Assembly: GCF_004210375.1 (NCBI RefSeq)
Contig: NC_134830.1
Location: 2,976,001 to 3,040,000, forward strand
Source: Tachypleus tridentatus
Lineage: Eukaryota; Arthropoda; Merostomata; Xiphosura; Limulidae
Reading direction: 5' to 3'
Length of the DNA stretch: 64,000 nucleotides
Made by a program: the position numbers and the translations under genes. The notes beneath the pieces were generated by a model. That model had not been told where the DNA came from. It searched no databases and worked only from the letters and a program-made list of their open reading frames with translations. Shown one piece after another: positions 22,217-33,346 of this stretch. Positions within the stretch are counted from its first letter, which is position 1; the number at the start of each line of letters is the position of its first letter.

Positions 22217-23822
22217 ACAATATACAACCTACTTTCAGACGAGGCATAGCATCTTAACGTTTCGTTATAGTCATGACATTTGTTTTACTAACTATTACAA
22301 AACTATAATATACCACCTACTCTCGGACAAGGTATAGTATCTTAACGCTAGATTATAGTCCAGACATTTCTTTACTAACTATTATAACAATACTACAATA
22401 TACCACCTACTCTCGGACAAGGTATAGCATCTTAACACCATGTTATAGTCCACACATTTATTTACTAAATATTATAACAATACTACAATATACCACCTAC
22501 TCTCAAACAAGGTATAGCATCTTAACGCTACGTTATAGTCCACACATTTCTTTACTATTTATTATAACAATACTACAATATACCACCTACTTTCAGACAA
22601 GGTATAGCATCTTAACGCTAGGTTATAATCATTACATTTCTTTACTATTATAACAATACTAAAATATACCACCTACTCTCGGACAAGGTATAGCATCTTA
22701 ACGCTAGGTTATAGTCCAGACATTTCTTTACTATTATAACAATACTACAATATACCACCTACTCTCAGACAAGGTATAGCATCTTAACGCTAGGTTATAG
22801 ACCAGACATTTCTTTACTATTATAACAATACAACAATATACCACCTACTCTCGGAGAAGGTATGGCATCTTAAAGCTAGGTTATAGTCCAGACATTTCTT
22901 TACTAACTATTATAACAATACTACAATATACCACCTACTTTCAGACAAGGTATAGCATCTTAACGCTAGGTTATAGTCCAGACATTTCTTTACCAATTAT
23001 TATAACAATACTACAATATACCACTTACTCTCAGAAATGGTATAGTATCTTAACGCTAGGTTATAGTCCAAACATTTCGTTACTAACTATTATAACAATG
23101 CTACAATATACCACCTACTCTCGGACAAGGTATAGCATTTTAACGGTATGTTATAGTCCAGACATTTATTTACTAACTATTATAACAATACCACAATATA
23201 CCACCTACTCTCGGGAAAGGTATAGCATCTTAACGCTAGGTTATAGTCCAAACATTTCGTTACTAAGTATTATAACAATACTACAATATACCACCTACTC
23301 TCGGATGAGGAATAGCATATTAACGCTAGGTTATAGCCCAGACATTTCTTTACTATTATAACAATACTACAATATACCACCTACTCTCGGACAAGGTATA
23401 GCATCTTAACGCTAGGTTATAGTCATTACATTTCCTTACTATTATAACAATACTACAATATACCACCTACTCTCGGACAAGGAATAGCATCTTAACGCTA
23501 GGTTATAGTCCAGAGATTTCTTTACTAAATATTATAACAACACCACAATATACCACCTACTCTCGGGCAAGGTATAGCATCTTAACATTAGGTTATTGTC
23601 CAGACATTTCTTTACTAACTATTATAACAATACTACAATATACCACTTCGTCTTAAATAATGTATGACATCTGAACGTTTGGTTATAGTGCAGACATTTG
23701 TTTTGCTAACGATAATTATCGCACCACAATATACCACATACTCTAGGACAAGGTATAGAATTTTAACGTTTAGTTATAGTCCAGACATTTGTTTTACTAA
23801 CTATTATCACATTAACACAAAA
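22217..23822. repeat. About 83-90-bp minisatellite, roughly 18 copies
   Basis: The unit contains CAATATACCACCTACTCTCG, GACAAGGTATAGCATCTTAA, CGCTAGGTTATAGTCCAGAC and ATTTCTTTACTAACTATTAT. Length varies because TAACTA after TTTAC is present or absent. Both ends of the array are more diverged than the middle. Confidence 0.93.
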
Positions 23823-23828
23823 TGCCAC

Positions 23829-24079
23829 TTATATATGACGCAGTAAGAATGTTGATATGGTCTAGGAACTCTACTCTCTGTATCTATATGACGCAGTAAG
23901 AAAGTTGATATGATATAGGAAGTCTATTCTCTGTATCTATATGACGCAGTAAGAATGTTGATATGGTCTAGGAACTCTACTCTTTGTATCTATATGACGC
24001 AGCAGTAATGTTGATATGGTTTAGGAACTCTAATCTTTGTATCTATATGATTCAGTAAGAATGCTGGCATGGTCTAGAT
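23829..24079. repeat. About 53-bp tandem repeat, 4-5 copies, cut by a hAT insertion
   Basis: The unit has TATATGACGCAGTAAGAATG, TTGATATGGTCTAGGAACTC and TACTCTCTGTATC. The last copy is interrupted at GGTCTAGAT by the hAT element at 24080; sequence after that element (26394 on) resumes with TACTTTAC-like sequence. Confidence 0.9.
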
Positions 24080-26385
24080 CAATGGTTCTTAACCTGGGTT
24101 CAGTCAAACCACAGGGGTTCGGTGAGTCAGTCTCAGGAGTTCGGCGGAGGTCAAAACACATTCACTGTGTGTGTGTCCGTTCCGTTCACTCCACTTGTAT
24201 GATTCGTGACGTCATTCTCCACTTGGCCATCATTGGCTGTGGCTGAACACGTCACATCACTTGGCCTTAATATCTGTGCTTCAGGGAACTTCGTGTGCTT
24301 AGCAGTCGACTTGTGACTGTAGTAATCGTGCGTTATTTGTGATTTTATTCCTAATTTTTCATCCCTTTATACTAATTATGTCGAGCAAAAACAGAAAGTG
24401 GTCGGGCGAATACGTACAATATGGATGCACGTGTATAACGGAACATGATGGGAGTCAGCGTCTTCAATGTATGATTTGCAATGCCAAGTTGAGCAATTAT
24501 AGTCTAGCACCGAAAAACTAAGAGAAAACTCCCTGAAGCTGTATGGAGATGGGAAATACAAGAACACAACGCTTGCTGAATTAAAGGTAAAGAGAGTCAG
24601 GTTCGATGAAAAGGCTACTTTGTTCTTGGCTTTGTACCCATCGACAAACCGATCCTCACAGCATCGTACGAAGTTGCGTACTTGATCACAAAGCAGGTCA
24701 AACGACACACTATTGGTGAAGCACTCGTAAAACCAGCTGCGTTGAAGATGGCGAATATCATGCTGGGAAAAGCTGGTGAAAATAAGTTATCCCAAATTCC
24801 TCTTTCAAATGACACCATCAGCAGCAGAATAGATTACATCTTGGCTCAAGTAGTTGCAGATCGGATTTCAAGCCCAGCAAAATTCAGCCTTCAACTCGAC
24901 GAGACCACCGACGTTTCCAATCTAAGCCAGCTTGTTGTATTCGTGCGCTATGTGATGAACGACGAGATAAAAGAAGATTTTTTACTTTGTAAGCCTCTTG
25001 CAACAACAACTAAGGCAGTCGACGTGAAGAAACTTGTGGATGACTTCTTCAGAGACAACGATCTTTCGTGGGATATGGTTTCTGCACTTTGTTCGGATGG
25101 AGCTCCAGTCATGTTGGGACGAAACTCTGATTTTGGGGCGCTGGTGAAAGCCAATGCACCACACATCATTGTAACGCACTGTGTTCTGCACAGGCATGCG
25201 TTGGCAACAAAAACCTTGCCTTCAAAACTGGCAGAAGTATTAAAAATTGTAGTGGAATGTGTGAACTTTGTGCGAAATAATGCCCTGAAGCACCGCATCT
25301 TCAAAGAGCTGTGTAATGAAATGGGTTCTGAATTCGAGGTACTTCTGTACCATTCTAACGTTATCCCGGGGAAAGGTGCTGAATGGTGTTTTTGCCATGC
25401 TTGTGGAATTAGCCTCGATTTTGCGAGAACTCCAACATTGTCATGCAGATTGCTTCAAAAAATCTGAGTTCATTCTCATTTTGGCGTACATGGCAGATAT
25501 CTTCAATGCTCTCAATCATCTCAATCAACAGATGTAGAGCAGTGGAGTCAAAATCATAGAAGCGGAAGAAAACCTGAAGGCTTTAAAAAAAAAACTACCA
25601 TTATCGAAATGACGAACAGAGAATAATAACTTCGCAAACTTTCCCCTGCTGGACGACTGTGTAAGTAAGATCGAAGATGTGTCTGAAATCGGAGACATTT
25701 CTGTACCCGGGAAACTGAAGCAAGCAATTGCCATGCACTTAGATGAACTCGCAATGTCTCTCGACGGATACTTCCCCACCAGAGAGTCATATCCAGCATG
25801 GGTGAGACAGCCGTTTACGTTTAGTGTTACGACAGCAGATGTCAATGATGAATACCTCGACGAAATCATTGAACTTCAGCAGAGCCAGGTTCGACAGCAA
25901 CTTTTCAGAACAACAATGCTCTCAACGTTTTGGTGTCACCAAATCGTAGCGTACCCTCTTATTGCTAAGAAAGCCCTTGAGATACTCATACCGTTTGTTA
26001 CAACGTATCTATCCTTACGAGCAATCCTTTTCGACTTAAAAACGAAGAAAAGGAACAGACTTTGTTGCGAAAATGATATGAGAGTGGCATTCGCCAAGGT
26101 GAAGTCGCGCCTTTTTGAACTTGTCTCTGAAAGGCAACAGCAAAAGTCACATTGATTTGCAGTAAATATTCATTGGGTTATGTTTTTGTTTTTTGTGAAA
26201 TTCATGTTTTGTTGGTTTTGTTCTTTCAACACAATGATATTGTGTACAACTGATTCATGGTTCATTTTGTGCACTACTAAATTATCTAGTTATGTTTCGA
26301 ATTTGAAAAAAATCATATTTTATTTTTCCAATTACGAAGGGTTCAGTGAATGCAAGTACGAAACTTCCGGGGTTAAGAACCACTG
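24080..26385 (+). mobile_element. Buster-like hAT DNA transposon with TIRs and 8-bp target duplication
   Basis: The left end reads CAATGGTTCTTAACCTGGG; the right end, reverse-complemented, reads CAGTGGTTCTTAACCCCGG. These are typical hAT (Charlie/Buster) termini. The flanking octamers are GTCTAGAT (24072-24079) and GTCAAGAT (26386-26393), 7 of 8 identical. The left octamer has the central TA of the Buster target consensus nnnTAnnn. The element is 2306 bp with one disabled transposase gene. Confidence 0.92.
24378..26155 (+). pseudogene. Disabled hAT transposase, ZBED5/Buster type
   Basis: Starts at ATG 24378 with a BED-zinc-finger-like region (KWSGEYVQYG, then LQCMICNAKLSNYS) that hits a stop at 24519-24521. 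After at least one frameshift near 24630 the long central part is open (about 24682-25467). It carries FSLQLDETTDVSN (first catalytic Asp region), LCSDGAPVMLGRNS (second Asp region) and THCVLHRHALATK (conserved C/H motif). A further frameshift near 25365 and a TAG at 25535 interrupt it. The C-terminal dimerisation region (VAYPLIAKKALEILIPF, then KTKKRNRLC) is at about 25679-26155. Domestic ZBED5 genes derive from this clade, but this copy lies between intact TIRs and is simply a dead transposon. Confidence 0.88.
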
Positions 26386-26393
26386 GTCAAGAT

Positions 26394-26850
26394 ACTTTAC
26401 TACGAAGATCGAACGTTGTTCTCAGTTTATCAGTAAATGTGTTGATGCCCTTACTGACCGTTCAGAGATATAACGTTTCTGTTACGTACATTAGAAATCT
26501 GAGAAAAACATTGTGTTCTGCGCACCACTTTATTCTTGTGGGATAAAAATACACCAGCAAACCATAAAATATTGTTCCAAAGATAGCATATAACGAACAC
26601 TTTGATAAAATACAGCCTTGAACAAGACGATCGTGAAATAAACTCTGTAATATTCTCTAACTTATACATGCTGTGAGTTTAGATTAATACCAAGAAGAGG
26701 GTCAGTAAAAAACAAGGCAGTTTTGTTATAAATTGTGGTACAATGGCCAATGATACGCTAGGGCTCCGTGCCTTAAGAAATGTTGTTTATATACCGTAAT
26801 TTTGAATAACGTAAAAAAAAGATTTAACATAGCTTTTAATGGAACGGTAA
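26394..26850. other. Spacer, nothing recognised
   Basis: Sequence between the hAT element and the 57-bp array. No ORF of known type. Confidence 0.5.
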
Positions 26851-29800
26851 AGTATCCAAAACACAATGAAGCTAAGCCACAAACTTCCTTTTATAACAAA
26901 ACGGTAAAGCACCAAATAAAAAAAGAACCTAAGCCACAACCATACTTTTCTAACACAATGGTAAAGTACTCAATAAAGAAAGAAGCTAAGCCACAACCAT
27001 ACTCTTCTAACACAATGGTAAAGTACTCAATAAAGAAAGAAGCTAAGCCACAACCATACTCTTCTAACACAATGGTAAAGTACTCAATAAAGAAAGAACC
27101 TAAGCCACAACCATACTTTTCTAACACAATGGTAAAGTACTCAATAAAGAAAGAACCTAAGCCACAACCATACTTTTCTAACACAATGGTAAAGTACTCA
27201 ATAAAGAAAGAACCTAAGCCACAACCATACTCTTCTAACACAATGGTAAAGTACTCAATAAAGAAAGAAGCTAAGCCACAACCATACTTTTCTAACACAA
27301 TGGTAAAGTACTCAATAAAGAAAGAAGCTAAGCCACAACCATACTCTTCTAACACAATGGTAAAGTACTCAATAAAGAAAGAACCTAAGCCACAACCATA
27401 CTCTTCTAACACAATGGTAAAGTACTCAATAAAGAAAGAAGCTAAGCCACAACCATACTTTTCTAACACAATGGTAAAGTACTCAATAAAGAAAGAAGCT
27501 AAGCCACAACCATACTCTTCTAACACAATGGTAAAGTACTCAATAAAGAAAGAAGCTAAGCCACAACCATACTCTTCTAACACAATGGTAAAGTACTCAA
27601 TAAAGAAAGAACCTAAGCCACAACCATACTCTTCTAACACAATGGTAAAGTACTCAATAAAGAAAGAAGCTAAGCCACAACCATACTTTCTAACACAATG
27701 GTAAAGTACTCAATAAAGAAAGAAGCTAAGCCACAACCATACTCTTCTAACACAATGGTAAAGTACTCAATAAAGAAAGAAGCTAAGCCACAACCATACT
27801 TTTCTAACACAATGGTAAAGTACTCAATAAAGAAAGAAGCTAAGCCACAACCATACTCTTCTAACACAATGGTAAAGTACTCAATAAAGAAAGAAGCCAA
27901 GCCACAACCATACTCTTCTAACACAATGGTAAAGTACTCAATAAAGAAAGAAGCCAAGCCACAACCATACTCTTCTAACACAATGGTAAAGTACTCAATA
28001 AAGAAAGAAGCTAAGCCACAACCATACTCTTCTAACACAATGGTAAAGTACTCAATAAAGAAAGAAGCTAAGCCACAACCATACTTTTCTAACACAATGG
28101 TAAAGTACTCAATAAAGAAAGAAGCTAAGCCACAACCATACTCTTCTAACACAATGGTAAAGTACTCAATAAAGAAAGAAGCTAAGCCACAACCATACTT
28201 TTCTAACACAATGGTAAAGTACTCAATAAAGAAAGAAGCTAAGCCACAACCATACTCTTCTAACACAATGGTAAAGTACTCAATAAAGAAAGAAGCCAAG
28301 CCACAACCATACTCTTCTAACACAATGGTAAAGTACTCAATAAAGAAAGAAGCCAAGCCACAACCATACTCTTCTAACACAATGGTAAAGTACTCAATAA
28401 ATAAAGAAGCTAAGCCACAACTTTACCTTTCTAACTCAACGGTAAAGAACCCGATAAATAAAGAAGCTAAGCCACAACCATACTCTTCTAACACAATGGT
28501 AAAGTACTCAATAAAGAAAGAAGCTAAGCCACAACTTTACCTTTCTAACTCAACGGTAAAGAACCCGATAAATAAAGAAGCTAAGCCACAACCATACTCT
28601 TCTAACACAATGGTAAAGTACTCAATAAAGAAAGAAGCCAAGCCACAACCATACTCTTCTAACACAATGGTAAAGTACTCAATAAATAAAGAAGCCAAGC
28701 CACAACCATACTCTTCTAACTCAACGGTAAAGAACCCGATAAATAAAGAAGCTAAGCCACAACCATACTCTTCTAACACAATGGTAAAGTACTCAATAAA
28801 GAAAGAAGCCAAGCCACAACCATACTCTTCTAACACAATGGTAAAGTACTCAATAAAGAAAGAAGCCAAGCCACAACCATACTCTTCTAACACAATGGTA
28901 AAGTACTCAATAAAGAAAGAAGCCAAGCCACAACCATACTCTTCTAACACAATGGTAAAGAACCCGATAAATAAAGAAGCTAAGCCACAACTTTACCTTT
29001 CTAACTCAACGGTAAAGAACCCGATAAATAAAGAAGCTAAGCCACAACCATACTCTTCTAACACAATGGTAAAGTACTCAATAAAGAAAGAAGCCAAGCC
29101 ACAACCATACTCTTCTAACACAATGGTAAAGTACTCAATAAATAAAGAAGTTAAAGTTTCACAACTTTACCTTTCTAACTCAACGGTAAAGAACCCGATA
29201 AATAAAGAAGCTAAGCCACAACCATACTCTTCTAACACAATGGTAAAGTACTCAATAAAGAAAGAAGCCAAGCCACAACCATACTCTTCTAACACAATGG
29301 TAAAGAACCCGATAAATAAAGAAGCTAAGCCACAACCATACTCTTCTAACACAATGGTAAAGTAACCAATAAAGAAAGAAGCTATGCCACAACCATACTC
29401 TTCTAACACGATGGTAAAGTACTCAATAAAGAAAGAAGCTAAGCCACAACCATACTCCTCTAACACAATGGTAAAGAACCCGATAAATAAAGAAGCTAAG
29501 CCACAACTTTACCTTTCTAACTCAACGGTAAAGAACCCGATAAATAAAGAAGCTAAGCCACAACCATACTCCTCTAACACAATGGTAAAGAACCCGATAA
29601 ATAAAGAAGCTAAGCCACAACCATACTTTTCTAACGCAATGATAAAGTACTCAATAAAGAAAGAATTAAAGCCACAACCATACTTTTCTAACTCAACGGT
29701 AAAGAACCCGATAAATAAAGAAGCTAAGCCACAACTTTACCTTTCTAACTCAACGGTAAAGAACCCGATAAATAAAGAAGCTAAGCCACAACCATACTCC

Positions 29801-30150
29801 TCTAACACAATGGTAAAGAACCCGATAAATAAAGAAGCTAAGCCACAACTTTACCTTTCTAACTCAACGGTAAAGAACCCGATAAATAAAGAAGCTAAGC
29901 CACAACCATACTCCTCTAACACAATGGTAAAGAACCCGATAAATAAAGAAGCTAAGCCACAACTTTACCTTTCTAACTCAACGGTAAAGAACCCGATAAA
30001 TAAAGAACCTAAGCCACAACCATACTCTTCTAACACAATGGTAAAGTACTCAATAAAGAAAGAATTAAAGCCACAACCATACTCTTCTAACACAATGGTA
30101 AAGCACCCAACAAAAGAAGAAGCTAAGCCACAACACTATTATCTTATTTC
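26850..30150 (+). repeat. 57-bp minisatellite, about 57 copies, open reading frames on both strands
   Basis: The unit contains AAGTACTCAATAAAGAAAGA, AGCTAAGCCACAACCATACT and CTTCTAACACAATGGTA. Since 57 is a multiple of three, the plus strand reads as a 19-residue repeat (YSIKKEAKPQPYSSNTMVK) and the minus strand as another (FIEYFTIVLEEYGCGLASF). A one-base deletion near 27688 and a small deletion that creates TAA near 29362 break the plus frame into three ORFs (to 27704, 27698-29365, 29384-30175). In the distal half a second unit type (NPINKEAKPQLYLSNSTVK) alternates with the first. I see no ATG-led leader, splice signals or non-repeat domain. I treat it as a satellite, with a small chance that it is an exon of a repetitive structural protein. 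Confidence 0.9.
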
Positions 30151-30175
30151 TGTTATAATTTCTAATTACATGTAG

Positions 30176-30494
30176 ATGTTTATAATGTTCTGAAATATTG
30201 ATTATTTATTTGCTATATTACAGAAGTGTTTCAGCAGTTTCATTACGTTTTAATAATAATTATAATTAGTATTCCATTATACTATATCTCTAAGAATAGT
30301 GAGTAATGGTTCTTTACCTATTTTCTGTAGAGGTTTTCTCATAGTGTCTTCACACCTACAACTTGATCGTTTACGCTTTAATATTTTTCTCTTTTCTGCG
30401 CTCTGTGGTCATTGAGTTTCTCTTTCGCTTTCGAAGCACACAAAACCTGATCATGTGACTTGGTAATAGCAAAACTAATTAGACTAGAATTGTG
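30176..30494. other. Spacer between two arrays
   Basis: AT-rich, no feature recognised. Confidence 0.5.
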
Positions 30495-31580
30495 TCTCAA
30501 TGAAGGTATGTTCAAGTGTTAGAGTGGATATTTCTGTCACTAAATGCATGTTCAAGAGTTAGATTGGAACGGAACTGTCTCTCACTGAAGGCATGTTTAA
30601 GAGTTAGCCTTGAACTGTCTCTCACTGGAGGCACGTTCAGGAGTTAGACTGGAATTGTCACTAACTGAAGGCATGTTCAAGAGTTAGACTGGAACTGTCT
30701 CTCACTGAAGGTGGGTTCAAGAGTTAACCTGGAACTGTGTCTCACTGAATGTGGGTTCAAGAGTTAACCTGGAACTGTGTCTCACTGAAGGCACATTCAA
30801 GAGTTATAATGGAGCTGACTCTGACTGAAGACATGTACAAGAGTTAAACTGGAACTGTGTCTCACTGAAGGCACGTTCAAGTGTTAGATTGGAACGGAAC
30901 TGTGTCTGACTGAAGGCATGTTCAAGAGTTAGACTAGAACTGTCTCTCCCTAGAGGCACGTTCAGGAGATAGACTGAAATTGTCTCTCACTGAAGGCATG
31001 TTCAAGAGTTAGACTGGAACTGACTCTGACTGAAAGCATGCTCAAGAGTTAAACTGGAACTGTGTCTCCCTAGAGGCACGTTCAGGAGATAGACTGAAAT
31101 TGTCTCTCACTGAAGGCATGTTCAAGAGTTAGACTGGAACTGTCTCTGACTGAAAGCATGCTCAAGAGTTAAACTGGAACTGTGTATCACTGAATGCACA
31201 ATCAAGAGTTTGACTGGAACTGTTTCAGTGAAGGCATGTTCATGGGTTAGACTGGAACTGTGTCTCACTGAAGGCATGTTCAAGAGTTAGGCTGGAACTG
31301 TCTCTCACTGAAGGCATGCTCAAGAGTTAGACTGAAAAGGAACTGTGTCTGACTGAAGGCATTTTCAAGAGTTAGACTGGAATTGTGTCTTACCGAAGGC
31401 ATGTTCGTGGGTTAGACTGGAACTGCGTCTTACTGAAGGCATGCTCAAGAGTTAGACTGAAAAGGAACTGTGTCTGACTGAAGGCATTTTCAAGAGTTAG
31501 ACTGGAATTGTGTCTTACCGAAGGCATGTTCGTGGGTTAGACTGGAACTGCGTCTTACTGAAGGCATGCTCAAGAGTTAT
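30495..31580. repeat. About 41-bp minisatellite, roughly 26 copies
   Basis: The unit contains CACTGAAGGCATGTTCAAGA and GTTAGACTGGAACTGTCTCT. Longer blocks are duplicated: a stretch with AGACTGAAAAGGAACTGTG, CATTTTCAAGAG and TTACCGAAGGCATGTTCGTG occurs at about 31330-31430 and again at 31450-31560. A second duplicated block holds CTCCCTAGAGGCACGTTCAG (near 30945 and 31065). Confidence 0.92.
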
Positions 31581-31913
31581 AATTCCTGTTCATTGCATCA
31601 AACATAATATCCATTTTTCTCAATCATGTAGAGATTTGTCAAAAAACACGACATGAACGTTTACATAAGTGAATCATTTTTATTGAAATTGGGTAATATT
31701 TTGTTGTGCTTAAAATATCGACAACCACTGGTCATAGATTTCTCTGGACCAGTCGCGACGTGCGAGCATCATCGATAGTTCAAGAACTCACGAGATAAAC
31801 ACCGATGGTGTATACACGGTTAACAGGCCTCATGACTTGTTATCTCTGAATTGAATTTGTTTGTGTGTGCACTTTGACACTATTTTTTTCTTTTCAGAAT
31901 TATTTTCTTCGCT

Positions 31914-32548
31914 ATGGCAACAAGAGGTCATGTGAATGACCCAGAGATATATTATATGTGTGGTAAATTTGATCTAAGTAAGTTTTTTCTTCCCAATTTG
32001 TAAAAACACTTCTTATGTGATAGAAGAAAATGAATATTATTTTCGAAATCTGCATAGCTGTATTATGGAAAATCACTTATTATAACCAATATAACATTCA
32101 TGAAGTTTAACAGTTATCACCAACATAACATTCATGAATTTTAAATTTGCAGGCCTGTGTAATTGGTTTTGATATTAAGTCAGTAAAACTCAAATTTTCT
32201 TGAATGTGTGCAGGTTCTTGTTTTTTTTTTTATAATTATCTTTGTTAAGTGTTCTTGAAGTAAGGCTTCCGATACATAGAAGTTGAAAATAAGAAAATAG
32301 ACTTTGAATAACATAGGAACGTTAGCCAGAGTTGTAATCTACCCCTGCTAAAACAAACAGTTTATCCATATTTCTATGGTGTGAATGGCGACTCTTCTGT
32401 GATATGAAAACATTTACAAGTTTTATACATTCAACACAAATATACAGCCATTAGAAAATCACAAATCAATTTCATGTTGTAATTTAACAAACATTCCATC
32501 TTGTTTTTGTACTTTTTAGAAGTAAAGAAATTCATGGATGACCCCTGA
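31914..32548 (+). CDS. Candidate two-exon micropeptide (30 aa) or first coding exon
   Basis: A polypyrimidine tract and AG (31896-31897) open an exon with ATG at 31914 and donor GTAAGT at 31978; it encodes MATRGHVNDPEIYYMCGKFD and one more Leu, ending in phase 1. A second acceptor (ACTTTTTAG, 32511-32519) is followed by sequence in matching phase that adds KVKKFMDDP and a TGA at 32546-32548. The joined product would be 30 residues, without a signal peptide or membrane segment. I do not recognise the family. The second exon may be wrong, in which case the first exon would belong to a longer protein. The gene would be tail-to-tail with the channel gene ending at 33104. Confidence 0.35.
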
Positions 32549-32755
32549 TTTATTTGCACTTGCTTTTGTTTAGAACGGTATGAGTTGGAAATATGTATAT
32601 TTAATGATATAACCTTAACACTGGGTTCATTTACACAAAGACAGTTCTGTAAGCAAGGAGTTACATTTAGCCCATTAAGAATGTTTTAAAACCGAAGATA
32701 TGAATTACGAACAAATCGACAACAGCAAGTTGTTGCAAGAATAGGGAAAATATAA

Positions 32756-32923
32756 ATAACCTAAACCTTGATCCAATAACACCTAGAAGAATCAGAAGTA
32801 TGAATATAACCTAAACCTTGATCCAATAACACCTAGAAAAATCAGAAGTATAAATATAACCTAAACCTTGATCCAATAACACCTAGAAAAATCAGAAATA
32901 TGAATATAACCTAAACCTTGAAC
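32756..32923. repeat. 50-bp tandem repeat, 3.3 copies
   Basis: The unit has ATAACCTAAACCTTGATCCA, ATAACACCTAGAAAAATCAG and AAGTATGAAT. Confidence 0.92.
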
Positions 32924-33103
32924 AAAAACAAAAAACATTTACAAAAATCAAAAGTTTAAGGATAAATGATGAAAGAGATAATTAATAACAACCGTGAGAA
33001 TAACAATAATATCATTATTTGTGTTGTATCCATGAATAAAGAAAGTATATTGTAGTGTTAAGGAATGACAGTTATTATATCCACACACCTTGAAATGTAG
33101 CGC

Positions 33104-33346
33104 TTAGTACATTCTAGTGAGTAAAACAGGCCAATAAAATGTGTTGAATATGAGGAAGGCCAAGGGAAAAATTATTCGTGCAGCATGGTCAATAGTGACC
33201 ACCCAGTCCACAGACCACGAGGGATGTTTGAACCAATTATGGGGAAAATTGTCCTGCACGGTGGCCGGAATGGTCCAGACTGAACGCGGTTTCTTCAGAT
33301 TCTCTTGACCCTGACCTTTTTCCATATCCGAGACCAGCAGGGGAGT
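33104..33346 (-). CDS. Channel exon H (cytoplasmic loop end, TM4, stop)
   Basis: 243 nt with the stop TAA at 33104-33106 and acceptor TTTTTAG. Encodes TPLLVSDMEKGQGQENLKKP and the TM4 helix with DHAARIIFPLAFLIFNTFYW. Only a short tail follows TM4. An AATAAA on the minus strand lies at 32554-32549, about 550 bp downstream. A further small loop exon between G and H cannot be excluded but is not required by phase. Confidence 0.92.
   Translation of the reverse strand, partial: TPLLVSDMEKGQGQENLKKPRSVWTIPATVQDNFPHNWFKHPSWSVDWVVTIDHAARIIFPLAFLIFNTFYWPVLLTRMY

Noticed and set aside
27698-29365. 555-codon ORF of 19-residue repeats as a real protein
   Set aside because: It is one segment of the 57-bp array; the opposite strand is equally open, the frame is broken on both sides by indels, and there is no non-repeat domain.
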